Shown here one piece after another: positions 45,017 through 56,251 of a DNA stretch of 64,000 bases. Source of the stretch: Tipula vernalis. Lineage: Eukaryota > Arthropoda > Insecta > Diptera > Tipulidae. Numbering within the stretch: the stretch's first letter is position 1; each line of letters begins with the position of its first letter. Where the stretch lies: positions 255,692,461 to 255,756,460 of the forward strand of contig OY282559.1 of the NCBI GenBank assembly GCA_958295665.1. The letters are read 5' to 3'. The notes under the pieces were generated by a model. That model was not told the origin of the DNA, searched no databases, and saw only the letters and a list, made by a program, of their open reading frames with translations. The translations under genes were made by a program, and so were the position numbers.

Positions 45017-47026
45017 ATGGCTTCTCTAGTGATAAAACCCGAACATTTGGGAAATGATGAGTTTCCAATTGAATGTGAAATTCGTAGGATCGAGGGCTCT
45101 GAAATGCAACAAATTCAATTGTTAGGTATTCGTTTTGCAGAAGAGAAAGAAAACCCAGAAATAATGCCCAAGCGTCTCCACAGCCAAGCTTTGAAATATC
45201 CGTATAGCGAGATTACCATATGTGCATTTAAAATACAAGCCCTACAGCTCAAATTAGTAAATTCACTACAAAGTTCGACGATTGATTTCGAAAATTTAGA
45301 GGTCATTATATCAAAACTGATCCATTTCAAGGGACGTGTAAATAGATTGTCATGCATAAAACAAATTCAAATAGCTGCCGTTAGATTAGAGGGGACTTGT
45401 GAAGCTCTGCTTGAGGAGTGCCACAAGACTCTATCGGATACTGCAAACGCTAATGAGTCAGTGATTAAAGTCAGTGCTATACAAATCGATACAGATGCAT
45501 TTATAGAGAATTTAATGGCCACAGTAGATCTAAGTTCTAAAGAAACAAGCGCTCCGCAGGATTCTTCTTCTCCTATCAGTCCAACAATTCTTTCATCGAC
45601 TCGGAACGTTCAGTCATCTACGTCAGGCACTCTGCCCGAAACTGGTTCGCGAGTGACATTTAAATTGCCAACACAAACGGATTCTTCAGAGTATTTGCCA
45701 ACAAACATGCCGCATATTCAATCTCGCCATCCGAATATTAGTCATAAATTACCTAGTTCCGATCATTCTGTGGAAAACTTATCCATTATATCTAATAACC
45801 ATAACATAAACACACAAGCTAAAAATTACACTGATATGGAATTGAATAGCGTGTATACAGACGAACAATTTTCCAATCGTACACAAAATGTTACTTTTCA
45901 GCTCCCCGGTACTTCTAAAGCAAATTCTCAATACTATGGGAGAAATATTTTTAATTCGAATGCAACACGACCACCTCATCAAACTACGTCATCTCGATAT
46001 CCAGGTTCTGCAGCTAGAGCTAATTTTCCACCACCTGAGAGCTTTTTACCAGCCAGTCACCCTCATTCCTCAATGCAAGTTAACAGAGTAAGATACACTC
46101 CTGTGCATAAATGGAACGTTCAATTCGATGGGTCTCCATTTGGAATGCCAGTGGAACACTTTTTATTCAGGGTTGAATATTTAGCACAATCCAATAGTAT
46201 TACTCCAGAACAATTGGTGAATGACCTACATTCTATTTTAGCTAAGCAGGCCAGCGAACACTATTGGCTTACAATTAGACAAAATCCCAATTTAACTTGG
46301 AGAGATCTTCGTAATTCTTTTCTTCACCGTTTTCAGGATAGACGAACAGATGTGGACATAAAAGAGATTATCAGAGACAGAAAGCAGAAACCAAAAGAAT
46401 CTTTCATGGATTTTTATTATGATATCTTGAATCTCGCTCATCCATTGAAAGTGCCTTTTTCTGAATTAGAGTTGTTTGAAATTTTAAAGAAAAATATGCG
46501 GGCCGGGTTACGTATTCATCTCGCAGGACGTAATATTTCATCGGTGCCTGATTTAGTCAGTATTTGTATTGCTACCGAAGATGCCTGGAGAAGCGTAGGA
46601 CATATCCCCGAACTTAATATGAATCATCGACCAGGTCACATTCATGAAGTTTTTAGCCTTGCGCATGATTCCCCAAATTGTGGTTGGGAAAATAATGATA
46701 CCCATATCAGAAATTATATTGATGCTTACAAAATGAATAACACCTCTTTAGAGATGCAGGGTAGCACTGCTTCTAGGGAAGTTACCCCGGTCATTTGCTG
46801 GAATTGTCAAATGCCGGGACACCTTTTCGTGGACTGCGACATTCCATTGCGGAAAATTTTCTGTTTTGGGTGTGGTGCAAGTGATGTTTTGAAGCCTCAT
46901 TGTAATTACTGTCAGGGTAAATTGGGAAACAAATTTGCGGAAATGAGAACCGGGTCCACCCATTTCCGGAATCCCGTACAGGTCCGACCCAAACTAAATC
47001 CTCAAGAACGAAAACCATACCACTGA
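45017..47026 (+). CDS. Gypsy-type retrotransposon Gag
   Basis: An intact 669-codon frame starts at ATG 45017, the first methionine after an AT-rich leader. Residues about 1-180 are predicted mainly helical. A serine/threonine/proline-rich low-complexity linker spans about 185-350. A capsid-like domain (HKWNVQFDGSPFGMPVEHFL... to DAWRSVG) covers about 361-540. A CCHC zinc knuckle CWNCQMPGHLFVDC sits at about 594-607 and a second Cys-rich cluster (CFGCGASDVLKPHCNYC) at 617-634, for RNA binding. The protein forms the particle that packages element RNA. The slippery heptamer for expressing Pol lies 94 bp before the stop. The absence of stops contrasts with all other retroelements here and suggests recent activity. 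Confidence 0.93.
   Translation: MASLVIKPEHLGNDEFPIECEIRRIEGSEMQQIQLLGIRFAEEKENPEIMPKRLHSQALKYPYSEITICAFKIQALQLKLVNSLQSSTIDFENLEVIISKLIHFKGRVNRLSCIKQIQIAAVRLEGTCEALLEECHKTLSDTANANESVIKVSAIQIDTDAFIENLMATVDLSSKETSAPQDSSSPISPTILSSTRNVQSSTSGTLPETGSRVTFKLPTQTDSSEYLPTNMPHIQSRHPNISHKLPSSDHSVENLSIISNNHNINTQAKNYTDMELNSVYTDEQFSNRTQNVTFQLPGTSKANSQYYGRNIFNSNATRPPHQTTSSRYPGSAARANFPPPESFLPASHPHSSMQVNRVRYTPVHKWNVQFDGSPFGMPVEHFLFRVEYLAQSNSITPEQLVNDLHSILAKQASEHYWLTIRQNPNLTWRDLRNSFLHRFQDRRTDVDIKEIIRDRKQKPKESFMDFYYDILNLAHPLKVPFSELELFEILKKNMRAGLRIHLAGRNISSVPDLVSICIATEDAWRSVGHIPELNMNHRPGHIHEVFSLAHDSPNCGWENNDTHIRNYIDAYKMNNTSLEMQGSTASREVTPVICWNCQMPGHLFVDCDIPLRKIFCFGCGASDVLKPHCNYCQGKLGNKFAEMRTGSTHFRNPVQVRPKLNPQERKPYH
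46924..46930 (+). promoter_or_regulatory. -1 ribosomal frameshift heptamer G GGA AAC
   Basis: In gag phase the codons read TTG GGA AAC, so the heptamer GGGAAAC is positioned exactly as X XXY YYZ. Shifting back one base enters the pol frame (GGG AAA CAA), which is open from here through protease and RT. The site lies directly after the second Cys-rich cluster of Gag, where gag-pol junctions usually fall. A downstream stimulatory structure was not evaluated. Confidence 0.7.
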
Positions 47027-50000
47027 CCAGTTCTTTTCAGCCAAAAGAACTTCCCAATTTTTCCTCTCCACTTTTGTCAACACATAAACAGCGTTCAATT
47101 AAATATTTTCGAGATCGAAAACGCGTCCTTGCTCAAATTTCTGAATCCGTGATAATCCCTCATTCAGGTTTGTGTGAAGATATTCGTCCCTATGCCACCA
47201 TACAAATAGAAGGAGTTGAAATTCGTGGTCTTCTCGATAGTGGGGCTACTATTAGCGCCTTAGGTAAGCACGCTGAAAATTTCATTACGGAAAATCATTT
47301 ATTTCTGCACCCAATGCCCGCTTTCATCCATACTGCCAATGGTTCTGCTCAACGTGTATTGGGTTATGTTAGAGGAAACATAACATATAATGGCCAAACG
47401 ATCAAAATGCGGATATTCGTAGTTCCTTCCTTGCAACAAGAACTTTATCTTGGATACGATTTTTGGGAGGCTTTTGGTATTAAACCACTTATTTCGGAAA
47501 TCTCCACTTTGTCTTTGCAACCACCACAGCTGAATCAAAATCAACATAATTTATCTGACGAGCAAAGAATCCAACTCGAAAAAATAATAAACACTTTTCC
47601 TAACTATGTAACAGACGGGTTAGGCAGAACTTCCTTATTGTCCCATTCTATAGACGTTGGGGATGCAGCTCCGATCAAACAGCGACATTACCCTGTGTCC
47701 CCTGCTGTTCAGTTGAAAATATATGCCGAACTTGATCGGATGCTGGATCTCGATGTTATAGAAGAAAGTCTTAGTGCCTGGAGCTCCCCCATGGCTAATG
47801 TGCCAAAAGAGAACGGGAAAATTCGCCTTTGCCTAGATGCTAGGAAATTAAACAGCGTCACCAAAAAAGATGCTTATCCACTCCCTTTGATCCAAGGATT
47901 ATTGAGCAGTTTAGATCAAACTAGATATGTTTCAAGCCTGGATTTAAAAGATGCCTTTTGGCAAATTCCGCTAGATCCGAAATCACGAGAGAAAACTGCG
48001 TTTACCGTCCCGGGGCGTCCCTTATACCAATTTAAAGTGATGCCCTTTGGACTCTGCAATGCGCCTCAAACCTTGTGCCGATTAATGAATAAGGTGATCC
48101 CCCATCATCTCCATGACCGAGTGTTCGTTTATCTTGATGATTTGTTAATAACTACTGCCACATTCGAGGAACATTTGTCTTTATTAGCAGATGTTTCAGA
48201 GCGGCTAACGAAAGCTGGATTAACCATCAATGTGGACAAGTGCAAGTTTTTGTTGAAAGAAATCGAATATCTCGGTTATGTTGTTGGTGAGGGAGGATTA
48301 AGACCTAATCCGGACAAGGTAAGAGCCATTGTATAGTTTCCAATTCCAAAGAATATTAGGCAAGTAAGACGGTTTTTGGGTGTTTCGGGATGGTATCGGC
48401 GGTTTATCAGTGGTTATTCTGTTTTGTCAGCACCTTTAACAGAGTTGTTGAAGAAAGGTAGGAAATTTGTTTGGTCTAGTCTCGCGCAAAAATCTTTTGA
48501 TGATCTTAAGGAAGCCCTAATCTCTTCTCCTGTATTAGCAACGCCAGACTTCGGTAGAAGGTTCTACATTCAGTGTGATGCGAGTTCTACTGGTATCGGG
48601 GCAGTGCTATTTCAAAAGGACGAAAATGGATGTGATCGGCCCATTTCTTATGTTTCTCAAAAATTAAATGCAGCTCAAAGGAATTACAGCGTTACTGAGC
48701 TAGAATGCTTAGCAGCTGTGACAGCTATAAAAAAATTCCGTTCTTATGTCGAGTGCCTTCCATTTACAGTGATAACTGACCATGCCAGTTTGACATGGTT
48801 AATGTCACTGAAAGATTTATCAGGTAGACTTGCTCGTTGGAGCCTCCAACTACAGAGTTTCGACTTCCAAATCGAATACCGAAAGGGCACACAAAATGCT
48901 GTTCCGGATGCCTTGTCGCGGGTTAACATGGATTCGTTAGATCTTTCCCCAATGAACGTCGACCTTGATTCGCCAGCATTCGGATCTTCTGAGTATGTAG
49001 CATTCATAAAAAAATTGGAGAATGGATCGTGTAAAGTTAATTTAAAGAATTCTTTGGGGAAAGTTTATATTAATCTGGGCCCTCGTGATTGTATATTGTC
49101 TAGTGATATTCCTGATTGGAAATTAATTATTCCTCAGACTATGCGAGGTTCTTTAATTGAGTCGGCCCATTGTCCGCCATCTGCTGCACACCTTGGAATC
49201 CAAAAGACTTGCGAAGTCTTAAAACGATATTATTTTTGGCCTTCTCTTGTTGACGATGTTAAAACATTTATAAACAAATGCGGCAGTTGCAAAACCAACA
49301 AAGCGATTAATTATTGTAATCGACTACCTTTAGGGACACTATCCCCAACCTTTCGACCTTGGCAGAGAATATACGTTGATTTTTTGGGTCCCTATCCTCG
49401 TACCCGAGGGGGAAACACTTCCATTTTGATCGTAGTAGATCATTTTTCAAAATTTGTTCTAACTCATCCCGTACGGCAAGCAACATCACTTGAGGTAGTA
49501 CAATTTTTAGAAGAGAAGATATTTCTTATGTTTGGAGTACCTGAAACAGTGGTGACAGACAATGGTCGTCAATTTGAATCGAAACAGCTTCAAAGTTTAT
49601 GCAAGAAATATGGCGTCATTCACATGTTTACGGCAAAATATTCACCCCAAGCCAACGCGTCCGAACGAGTTAATCGTACTCTTCTAGCGGCAATTCGCTC
49701 TTACATTAAGAATGATCAAAGATTATGGGTTGAAAATTTAAGTGCCATCACTCATGCATTGCGTAATACTGTTCATGACAGTACAAAATTTTCTCCTCAT
49801 TATGTTGTTTTTGGGCAACATCCTATTTTACATGGCTCAGTGTATAAAATGTTGAAAGACATACATGAATTTACTGGTAGCAGTTCATGTTTTGAAGATA
49901 AGCCAGATACCTTAAACAACCTGTATTCTTCCGTTCGTAGTCATCTAATTGAGGCTACTGCTAAGAATAATCAAGCCTATAATCTTCGTAGTCGGCTTCC

Positions 50001-50196
50001 TCAATTAAAACTAGGCCAATCCATTTATGTAAGAAATTTCACTCAAAGTAAAGCAGCAGACAAATACGCTGCGAAATTAGCACCTAGGTATACTCCGGGG
50101 GTTATTGTTAGGTTGATTGGTAATGTGATGTGCGAGGTTGCGGATGTCCAAGGCAAATCAATGGGAATCTATCATTTTAAGGATATTAAGATATAA
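46924..50196 (+). pseudogene. Gypsy-type Pol (PR-RT-RNase H-INT), one premature stop
   Basis: The frame is one base behind gag. Protease has GLLDSGATISALG near 47230. RT has the LDARKLNSV block, SSLDLKDAFWQIPL and the active-site YLDDLLI near 48130. RNase H carries YIQCDASSTGIGAVLFQ and VTELECLAAV. Integrase shows an HHCC finger (HLGIQKTCEVLKRYYFWPSL...CGSCKTNK) and catalytic YVDFLGP, TDNGRQF and ASERVNR, with 34 residues between the last Asp and Glu. A single TAG at 48334-48336, between RT and the RFLGVSGWYRRFI block, breaks an otherwise intact frame of about 1,090 codons. Nothing resembling a chromodomain follows integrase, and no env-like frame lies downstream. Confidence 0.94.
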
Positions 50197-51509
50197 ATTA
50201 TTCTCGTCTCGCTTTGGGTTTGTTAGCATTTAATCAGCCCGGCTTTGAGACATCTCCTGGGTGTGAGTCGTCCCCACGCTTTGTAACGTTGACATCGTTC
50301 CAATTGAGGGTTAAAATTTTTTGGGAATATAATAAAGATAAATAAATTAAAACCCGGTTTACAAGGTGTTGTTATTTTGGTTGTTAGCATTTAGGGGAAA
50401 TGTTTGCTATTGTATCAAAGAGGTAATAAATAGATTTTTTTTTGAATCGAAGCGACGGGTTCGAATTTTTGAAAATTGAAAAGAGGGTTGGTCTAGATCT
50501 GATTGTGATGACACCAGTAATTGTGGAATTTAAAAATAAAAATTTGAAAATTAATAATAAGTTAAAAATAAATTGTGGGAAAAAGAAAATGTTTACGGTG
50601 AACTTTTAATGTGCTAGAAATAAATATACGGGATTTTAAACCCAAATTGGTTATATAAATTGAATTTGTTATAAAAAAAAAAAAAAAAGATAAAATAAAA
50701 CTGTTAATTAGTGCATTAGTAAATTCTTTAATTTAAGTAATTATTAAGTTGGAAATTATATTAGTTTAAGTCAATAGTGCTCAGTGAACTTAATAAACTA
50801 TATTATGTTCATAAAACAATTATGTGTTGTGCATGTATTTCTTATTGGAAATATTAACCGGTGTTTCACCTAACAAAATTTTAAATAAACCCGGTGTGAT
50901 CAAGCTTAAATTGAGCTTTGGACAAAAAGTATTGTGTTACTAAAAATTGGTTGTGTGAACAAATGTGATTTTAAAAATCAATTAAAAACAAAAAGAAAGG
51001 GTGTAGTTGAGCCAGATAAAATTGCTGGAAAATAAACAATTTACAAGTGTTAAGCGCCAGATAAATCCTCTATCTAACAGTGATTTATCTGGAACATTCG
51101 ATCCAAGCTGAAAAAAAAAAAACTACACAGTTATCGTCAGAAAAGTGGTGTTTGTGCAACGATATTTAAAGTACCGATATAGGTATCGATACAAATAAGT
51201 ACATACATACATTTTGATCAATCAGCTTGTATTGATAATTATTCATATTTAAATGTATGGAAAACCATTGGTACCAAGGCACGGTATTTCAGCAAAGTGA
51301 CGTCACATCATTGGCCAATTAAGTTAAGTTTTTCTGTTCAAATTATACTTAAGAATTTATTTTATTATTACGTAATTATTATTATTTAATTCGTAATTTT
51401 TTTATTATGAATTTTTGTTTATTACGAATTTTTTTTTATTATGATTTTTTTTTATATACGTATTTCATTTTAAGTCATTATTATACTAAATACTTAGTTT
51501 TTCTTAATA
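50197..51509. other. Region after gypsy pol, no env or LTR seen
   Basis: AT-rich sequence with purine runs (for example AAAAGAGGG at about 50478) that could be polypurine tracts, but no repeat shared with the sequence upstream of gag was recognised. A GTATCGATAC-like word lies near 51180. No gene. Confidence 0.5.
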
Positions 51510-51709
51510 NNNNNNNNNNNNNNNNNNNNNNNNNNNNNNNNNNNNNNNNNNNNNNNNNNNNNNNNNNNNNNNNNNNNNNNNNNNNNNNNNNNNNNNNNNN
51601 NNNNNNNNNNNNNNNNNNNNNNNNNNNNNNNNNNNNNNNNNNNNNNNNNNNNNNNNNNNNNNNNNNNNNNNNNNNNNNNNNNNNNNNNNNNNNNNNNNNN
51701 NNNNNNNNN
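51510..51709. other. Assembly gap, 200 N
   Basis: Exactly 200 unspecified bases, a conventional placeholder size, immediately adjacent to the outer end of a large palindrome. True length is unknown. Confidence 1.
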
Positions 51710-52262
51710 GTACAGTTTACGAATTTATATAAGTAACGAAGTAACGATAATAAAAAAAACGAAAAATTAATAATAAATAACAAATCAATTATTTAAAATT
51801 TTTAATTTCTTTGAAGCTGGAGTTGATTGATAATTATTTTGAACTTTACATTTTTTAGCACTAAATTCATCATCTAAAATTGATCATTTGCAGTTCTTCT
51901 GATCAGTCATATTTATTTATTTATTGTTATCTTCAAAAAACAATTATGGTCTTGCTGGTCTTGTCGGGGACAAAAATTCTAATTATGGTACTAATGAATA
52001 TCGAGTAATGGAAACCAAATATAAAACAGGAAACTTACATACTTCTTATTTATATTTATTTATTACAAAGTAAACATATTTTTGAGCTAAAAAAAAAAAC
52101 AAAAAAAATATTTCATTTCATTGAAAAAATATAATAACATAATTAAAATTGAAAACTAATTAGTAATAAAACATAATAACAAATCAATTGTTTAAAATTT
52201 TTAATTTCTTTGAAGCTGCTGATGTTGACTGTAAATTATTTCGGCGTTTACATTTTTGAGAA

Positions 52263-52583
52263 TCAAATTCGTCCATTTTCCATATCCAGATTTTCAATTA
52301 ACATTTCTATTTCCTCATCTGGGCAATTGCCGTCCCCGCCATATTCTTTGATGCTCGATCTATATTCTTGCTTGAAAATATCCCAATCAAATTCTATAGA
52401 ATCACTGTCTTCTAAGATGCAATTAGAATGACTAGAATTATGCAGTATTTTTGATACTAGGATGTTCGCAAAGTGATGACCAATATCATAGCTCGTTGGC
52501 ATGTAATTATATCCACCCTTTCCCCGAAGCTGTGAGAAAAAATTTTCGAGAGCATTTTGATTCGTCCTCCCTGTTAATATCAA
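52263..52583 (-). pseudogene. P-element-like transposase fragment, internally deleted
   Basis: The 106-codon minus frame begins ILTGRTNQNALENFFSQLRG, the conserved motif of P-element/THAP9 transposases near the end of the catalytic region. It continues through an acidic stretch to CPDEEIEMLIENLDMEN. There it joins directly to GGACGAATTTG, sequence that in the plus-strand copy lies about 420 bp further on. This copy has therefore lost the segment from the YYAGY motif to near the C-terminus. The 5' portion of the transposase (THAP domain, first catalytic residues) is absent. Assignment to the P superfamily is from motif memory. Confidence 0.8.
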
Positions 52584-52714
52584 AAAATAAAATTAGAGTA
52601 TATTTCTTTACCGTGTGCGTACCCTGCACATGCGCTTTTATATATGTTCCTAGATGTTTTAGTATGTTTTTATTATCCTCTCTCTACACAAATTCAAGTT
52701 CAACAACTTAGCTA

Positions 52715-53290
52715 GGTGGCGACGATTGCCTAGATGAGGAAATGGACACATTAATTAAAAATCTGGATATGGAAAATTTAGAAAGCAATGCAATTACATA
52801 TTACGCGGGATATTGCTTATATAAAAAAATTAAGTGCGTATCTTGTGAAGGTAAACTTTGCAAAGGGGATGAAGAATTTTGTAACAACGAAACATTTATT
52901 TATGAAAAAAATTACAAAAAAGAATCAAGTACGTTTGGTTCACTAAAAGTTCCAACGGATGAATTTGTTGCTATTGCAAAATTAGTGTTTAAAATTTTCG
53001 AATCAAATTATTTAGCCGAAAGTAACCTCCCAAATATTCGAGAGAAAATAGCATCAAATAGTTTCAGGAACATATTACAATTATATCCAACATTTCTTTT
53101 CGGAAAAAAATCATCCCTGTTACAAGCACATCGAAGAGTTGATATATTTTTTTATATTAGTTTTGATCAGAAAAAACTGTAAATGGTCAATTTTAAACGA
53201 CGAATTTGATTCTCAAAAATGTAAACGCCGAAATAATTTACAGTCAACATCAGCAGCTTCAAAGAAATTAAAAATTTTAAACAATTGATT
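52715..53290 (+). pseudogene. P-element-like transposase C-terminus, frameshifted
   Basis: Starting in CLDEEMDTLIKNLDMEN, homologous to the end of the minus-strand copy, this frame continues with AITYYAGYCLYKKIKCVSC, a conserved Cys/Tyr motif of P-like transposases, then FGSLKVPTDEFVAIAKLVFK and a leucine-rich end. The frame stops at 53182 after an A-run, but a one-frame shift reveals CKWSILNDEFDSQKC and a lysine-rich tail ending near 53288. It is 5'-truncated at about 52715. Divergence from the minus copy shows these are two separate elements, not a simple inversion of one. Confidence 0.8.
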
Positions 53291-53568
53291 TGTTATTATG
53301 TTTTATTACTAATTAGTTTTCAATTTTAATTATGTTATTATATTTTTTCAATGAAATGAAATATTTTTTTTTGTTTTTTTTTTTAGCTCAAAAATATGTT
53401 TACTTTGTAATAAATAAATATAAATAAGAAGTATGTAAGTTTCCTGTTTTATATTTGGTTTCCATTACTCGATATTCATTAGTACCATAATTAGAATTTT
53501 TGTCCCCGACAAGACCAGCAAGACCATAATTGTTTTTTGAAGATAACAATAAATAAATAAATATGACT

Positions 53569-53700
53569 GATCAGAAGAACTGCAAATGATCAATTTTAGA
53601 TGATGAATTTAGTGCTAAAAAATGTAAAGTTCAAAATAATTATCAATCAACTCCAGCTTCAAAGAAATTAAAAATTTTAAATAATTGATTTGTTATTTAT
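53569..53700 (+). pseudogene. Second P-like transposase 3' end
   Basis: Translated in one frame this gives DQKNCKWSILDDEFSAKKCK and QSTPASKKLKILNN before a stop, a diverged version of the C-terminus at 53165-53290. Its mirror image lies in the left arm at about 51773-51905. It shows that an older P-like copy was already adjacent before the palindrome formed. Confidence 0.72.
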
Positions 53701-53763
53701 TATTAATTTTTCGTTTTTTTTATTATCGTTACTTCGTTACTTATATAAATTCGTAAACTGTAC

Positions 53764-54849
53764 AAAAGAAAATTTTGATTCAGTGTTGTTGTTGTATCAA
53801 ATAATCTGTGTAAAAGTCCCTTGTTAGTTAAAATGATCCGTGTAAAAAAAGTTAAATTGATAAATTTCCTTACTACATATATTTTGCATAACTTTTTCAT
53901 AAATATAGTTTCGAAAATTTATTTTACAACGATCACCAAAATTTATTATGAATCATGACCAAAGTCAACAGAAAAAAATAAGCAAAACATTTTTTGTAAA
54001 TATGTATAATCAAAAAATGAAAAATAACCACAGTGTGTATCTATAATAGGACATACACATACATACAATTCTTTTTATAAAGCGTTAACAAATAAATGCA
54101 TAATATGCATGTGTATATTAAAATGGCAACATAACATTTTACTTATTATTTATTTTCTTACAAACATTTTTACTTTTTCTGTTTTTATTTTTGGTGGCAA
54201 ACAAGCTGCAATGTTGCCGAAATTTAATTTTTTTCTCGTTTTTTATATGATTTTCGTTTTTTCTCTTTAAACATACATACATAAACATAATATCGGAAAT
54301 AGTAAAAAACAACCAATTTGTTTGTTGTAATTTATTAATGCATTTATGCATTTAAATTTGGTACAGTCTTCCTATGCAGTCATGTTTATAAGAGAATTTT
54401 GATTAAATAGATTTGCCCTTTTTGTAAAAGAAAACATATAGAAAAATGTTCTTTATTGCAAAGTCGACTTTTAATTTTCTTATACCGTTATTATTAGAAT
54501 GACGATATTTTGATTTTCATTTTTTATTTAATTTAAGCAACACCAATACTATTATATTAAGTTGGATGTTCATTCATAATTTCAATTTTTTATTTTGTTT
54601 ATTCCTACGAACAGGAATTTTCTGGTTTTACTTTACTAGTGTGTAATAAAACACAATATACAAACTGTTTTGTAATAAATGCGTAAATGAATGCGTGAAA
54701 AACAATAAAGAGGAGAACCGAAATATATAATTTTGTATTATATTGTCCTTATCTAAACTGGCTAGATTCGAGCTGGAATAAAATTATTAAATTGATTTTT
54801 CAAATGTAAATGCTTGGCATGGAACTTCCATATCTGTTCTTCTTTTCTG
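53764..54849. other. AT-rich spacer, no gene seen
   Basis: Contains CATACATA-type microsatellite words (for example near 54058 and 54273) and T-rich runs. No supported feature. Confidence 0.55.
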
Positions 54850-55627
54850 AGATAGCATATCAAGTGACAATGGTACCAACTTTGTTGGAGCTAATCATTT
54901 TTTAAAGGCACTATACACGTTTATGAGGGCTAATAATAGTAATATTGCATCTTATCTCAATAGATTTAAAATAGATTGGCGATTCAACCCACCAAATTCG
55001 CCTCATATGGGGGGCCTATGGGAGGCAGCTATTAAACAAACCAAGGTCCATATGAAACGAGTGATCGGAGATCACATTCTCACCATGGAAGAGTTTCAAA
55101 CGTTAATGACCCAAATTGAAGCGACACTAAACTCACGTCCATTGGTATCGGGTAGCTCAGATGATATTGATGCCATAACTCCAGCGCATTTCTTAATCGG
55201 GAGAACATTTGTCGATGTACCAGATGATCCAGACTTTAGCAATAAGTCTATTAAGGGGAGATGGCATTTAACACGGAAAATGTTTCATGATTTTTGGAAG
55301 AAGTGGCATCATGAATATTTAATCACTTTGCAACGAAGAAATAAATGAAGTGAGAAACAAATATACATAGAGAAAGGCGACGTCGTACCAGTTTCGGAGC
55401 CAAATATATTACCAAATAATTGGCCAATTGGTAGAATCATAGAAGTTCATTCCGGTCAAGACGGCAAGGCAAGAGTGGTTACGGTGCAAATGGCCAGTAA
55501 TAAAATACCAGTTAGAAGATCCATCCACAGGCTGGCCAAGTTACCAGTAAATATTATTGAATCATCCGATTCAATGGGCGGCGGTAATGTTGAAGACATC
55601 ACTGGAATTATTGTCGAGCAGCCGTAA
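54850..55627 (+). pseudogene. BEL/Pao integrase C-terminal fragment
   Basis: The frame enters at SSDNGTNFVGANHFLKAL, holding the second catalytic Asp, and continues through FKIDWRFNPPNSPHMGGLWE (catalytic Glu in GGLWEA), LTMEEFQTLMTQIEATLNSR, AITPAHFLIGRTF and RWHLTRKMFHDFWKKWHHEY, all diagnostic of BEL/Pao integrases. A TGA at 55346-55348, probably once Trp, interrupts it. The frame then resumes with GDVVPVSEPN, NWPIGRIIEVHSGQDG and RVVTVQM, the C-terminal DNA-binding part, to a stop at 55625-55627. Everything upstream (gag, PR, RT, RNase H) is missing, and no LTR follows. Confidence 0.92.
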
Positions 55628-56251
55628 TTAAAAGAAAATACGCAAAGAACCATTTGTTGAAAATGTAATTGAAATTTGTACTTATCTGATAATATTTGTG
55701 TCCGTCAGATGTTTATTTTTCTTATATTCTGATATCTGAAAAGTATAAATTTTAATGCATATATTAATTTAAAACTTGTTTTATATCGAGCCAATTTAAC
55801 TTACCATCAATAAATTAGCTAGTTTGTTTACTTTATTTTGACATTTTGCCATTTTTTATACAAGAGGATAAAATATTATAGTAGGTGTGCGGTGACACGT
55901 TTCAATAATTTATGATTTTGTACTAAAATTATTTGTAGTGTAACCAGTTTTGTAATACTACTTAAAATATTTATTAACAGATGTCACTTATTATTGGAAT
56001 ATTTTTTTGTTTATATGTATATTTTATTGTAAAATTCTTTCTTTCGAAAATCAGTCATTGTACAAATCAGTGGTTTTCTACTGATACAAATAAATTTATA
56101 AAACAATAAATTATTTTTTATTGACACAATTAGAACATTTAAATCCATCCGAAAATAAAAATAATATGGTTGAATTCCTAAAATTAACAGTATGTGTGTA
56201 TTTATTTCGTGTAATCATTTTAATCAAACAGATCTTTTTATAATAAGCGTG
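55628..56251. other. AT-rich spacer, no gene seen
   Basis: Low-complexity sequence between the BEL relic and the MITE. No LTR recognisable. Confidence 0.5.

Larger units (their letters stand above)
51710..53763. repeat. Large palindrome: P-like 3' halves, head to head
   Basis: Left arm 51710-52273 and right arm 53199-53763 are near-perfect inverted repeats of about 564 bp, matching from GTACAGTTTACGAATTTATA at the outer edge to GAGAATCAAATTCGTC at the inner edge. The 925-bp spacer is not palindromic and carries two different P-element-like transposase fragments pointing outwards. Each arm contains two diverged copies of the same transposase 3' end (53165-53298 and 53569-53700 on the right). 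The left arm begins at the first base after the gap. Confidence 0.92.

Noticed and set aside
50197..51509. env-like ORF downstream of gypsy pol
   Set aside because: No open frame of useful length, no signal peptide or membrane segment in the region before the gap.
51407..51783. Frames spanning the N gap
   Set aside because: They consist mostly of unknown residues and are artefacts of the gap.
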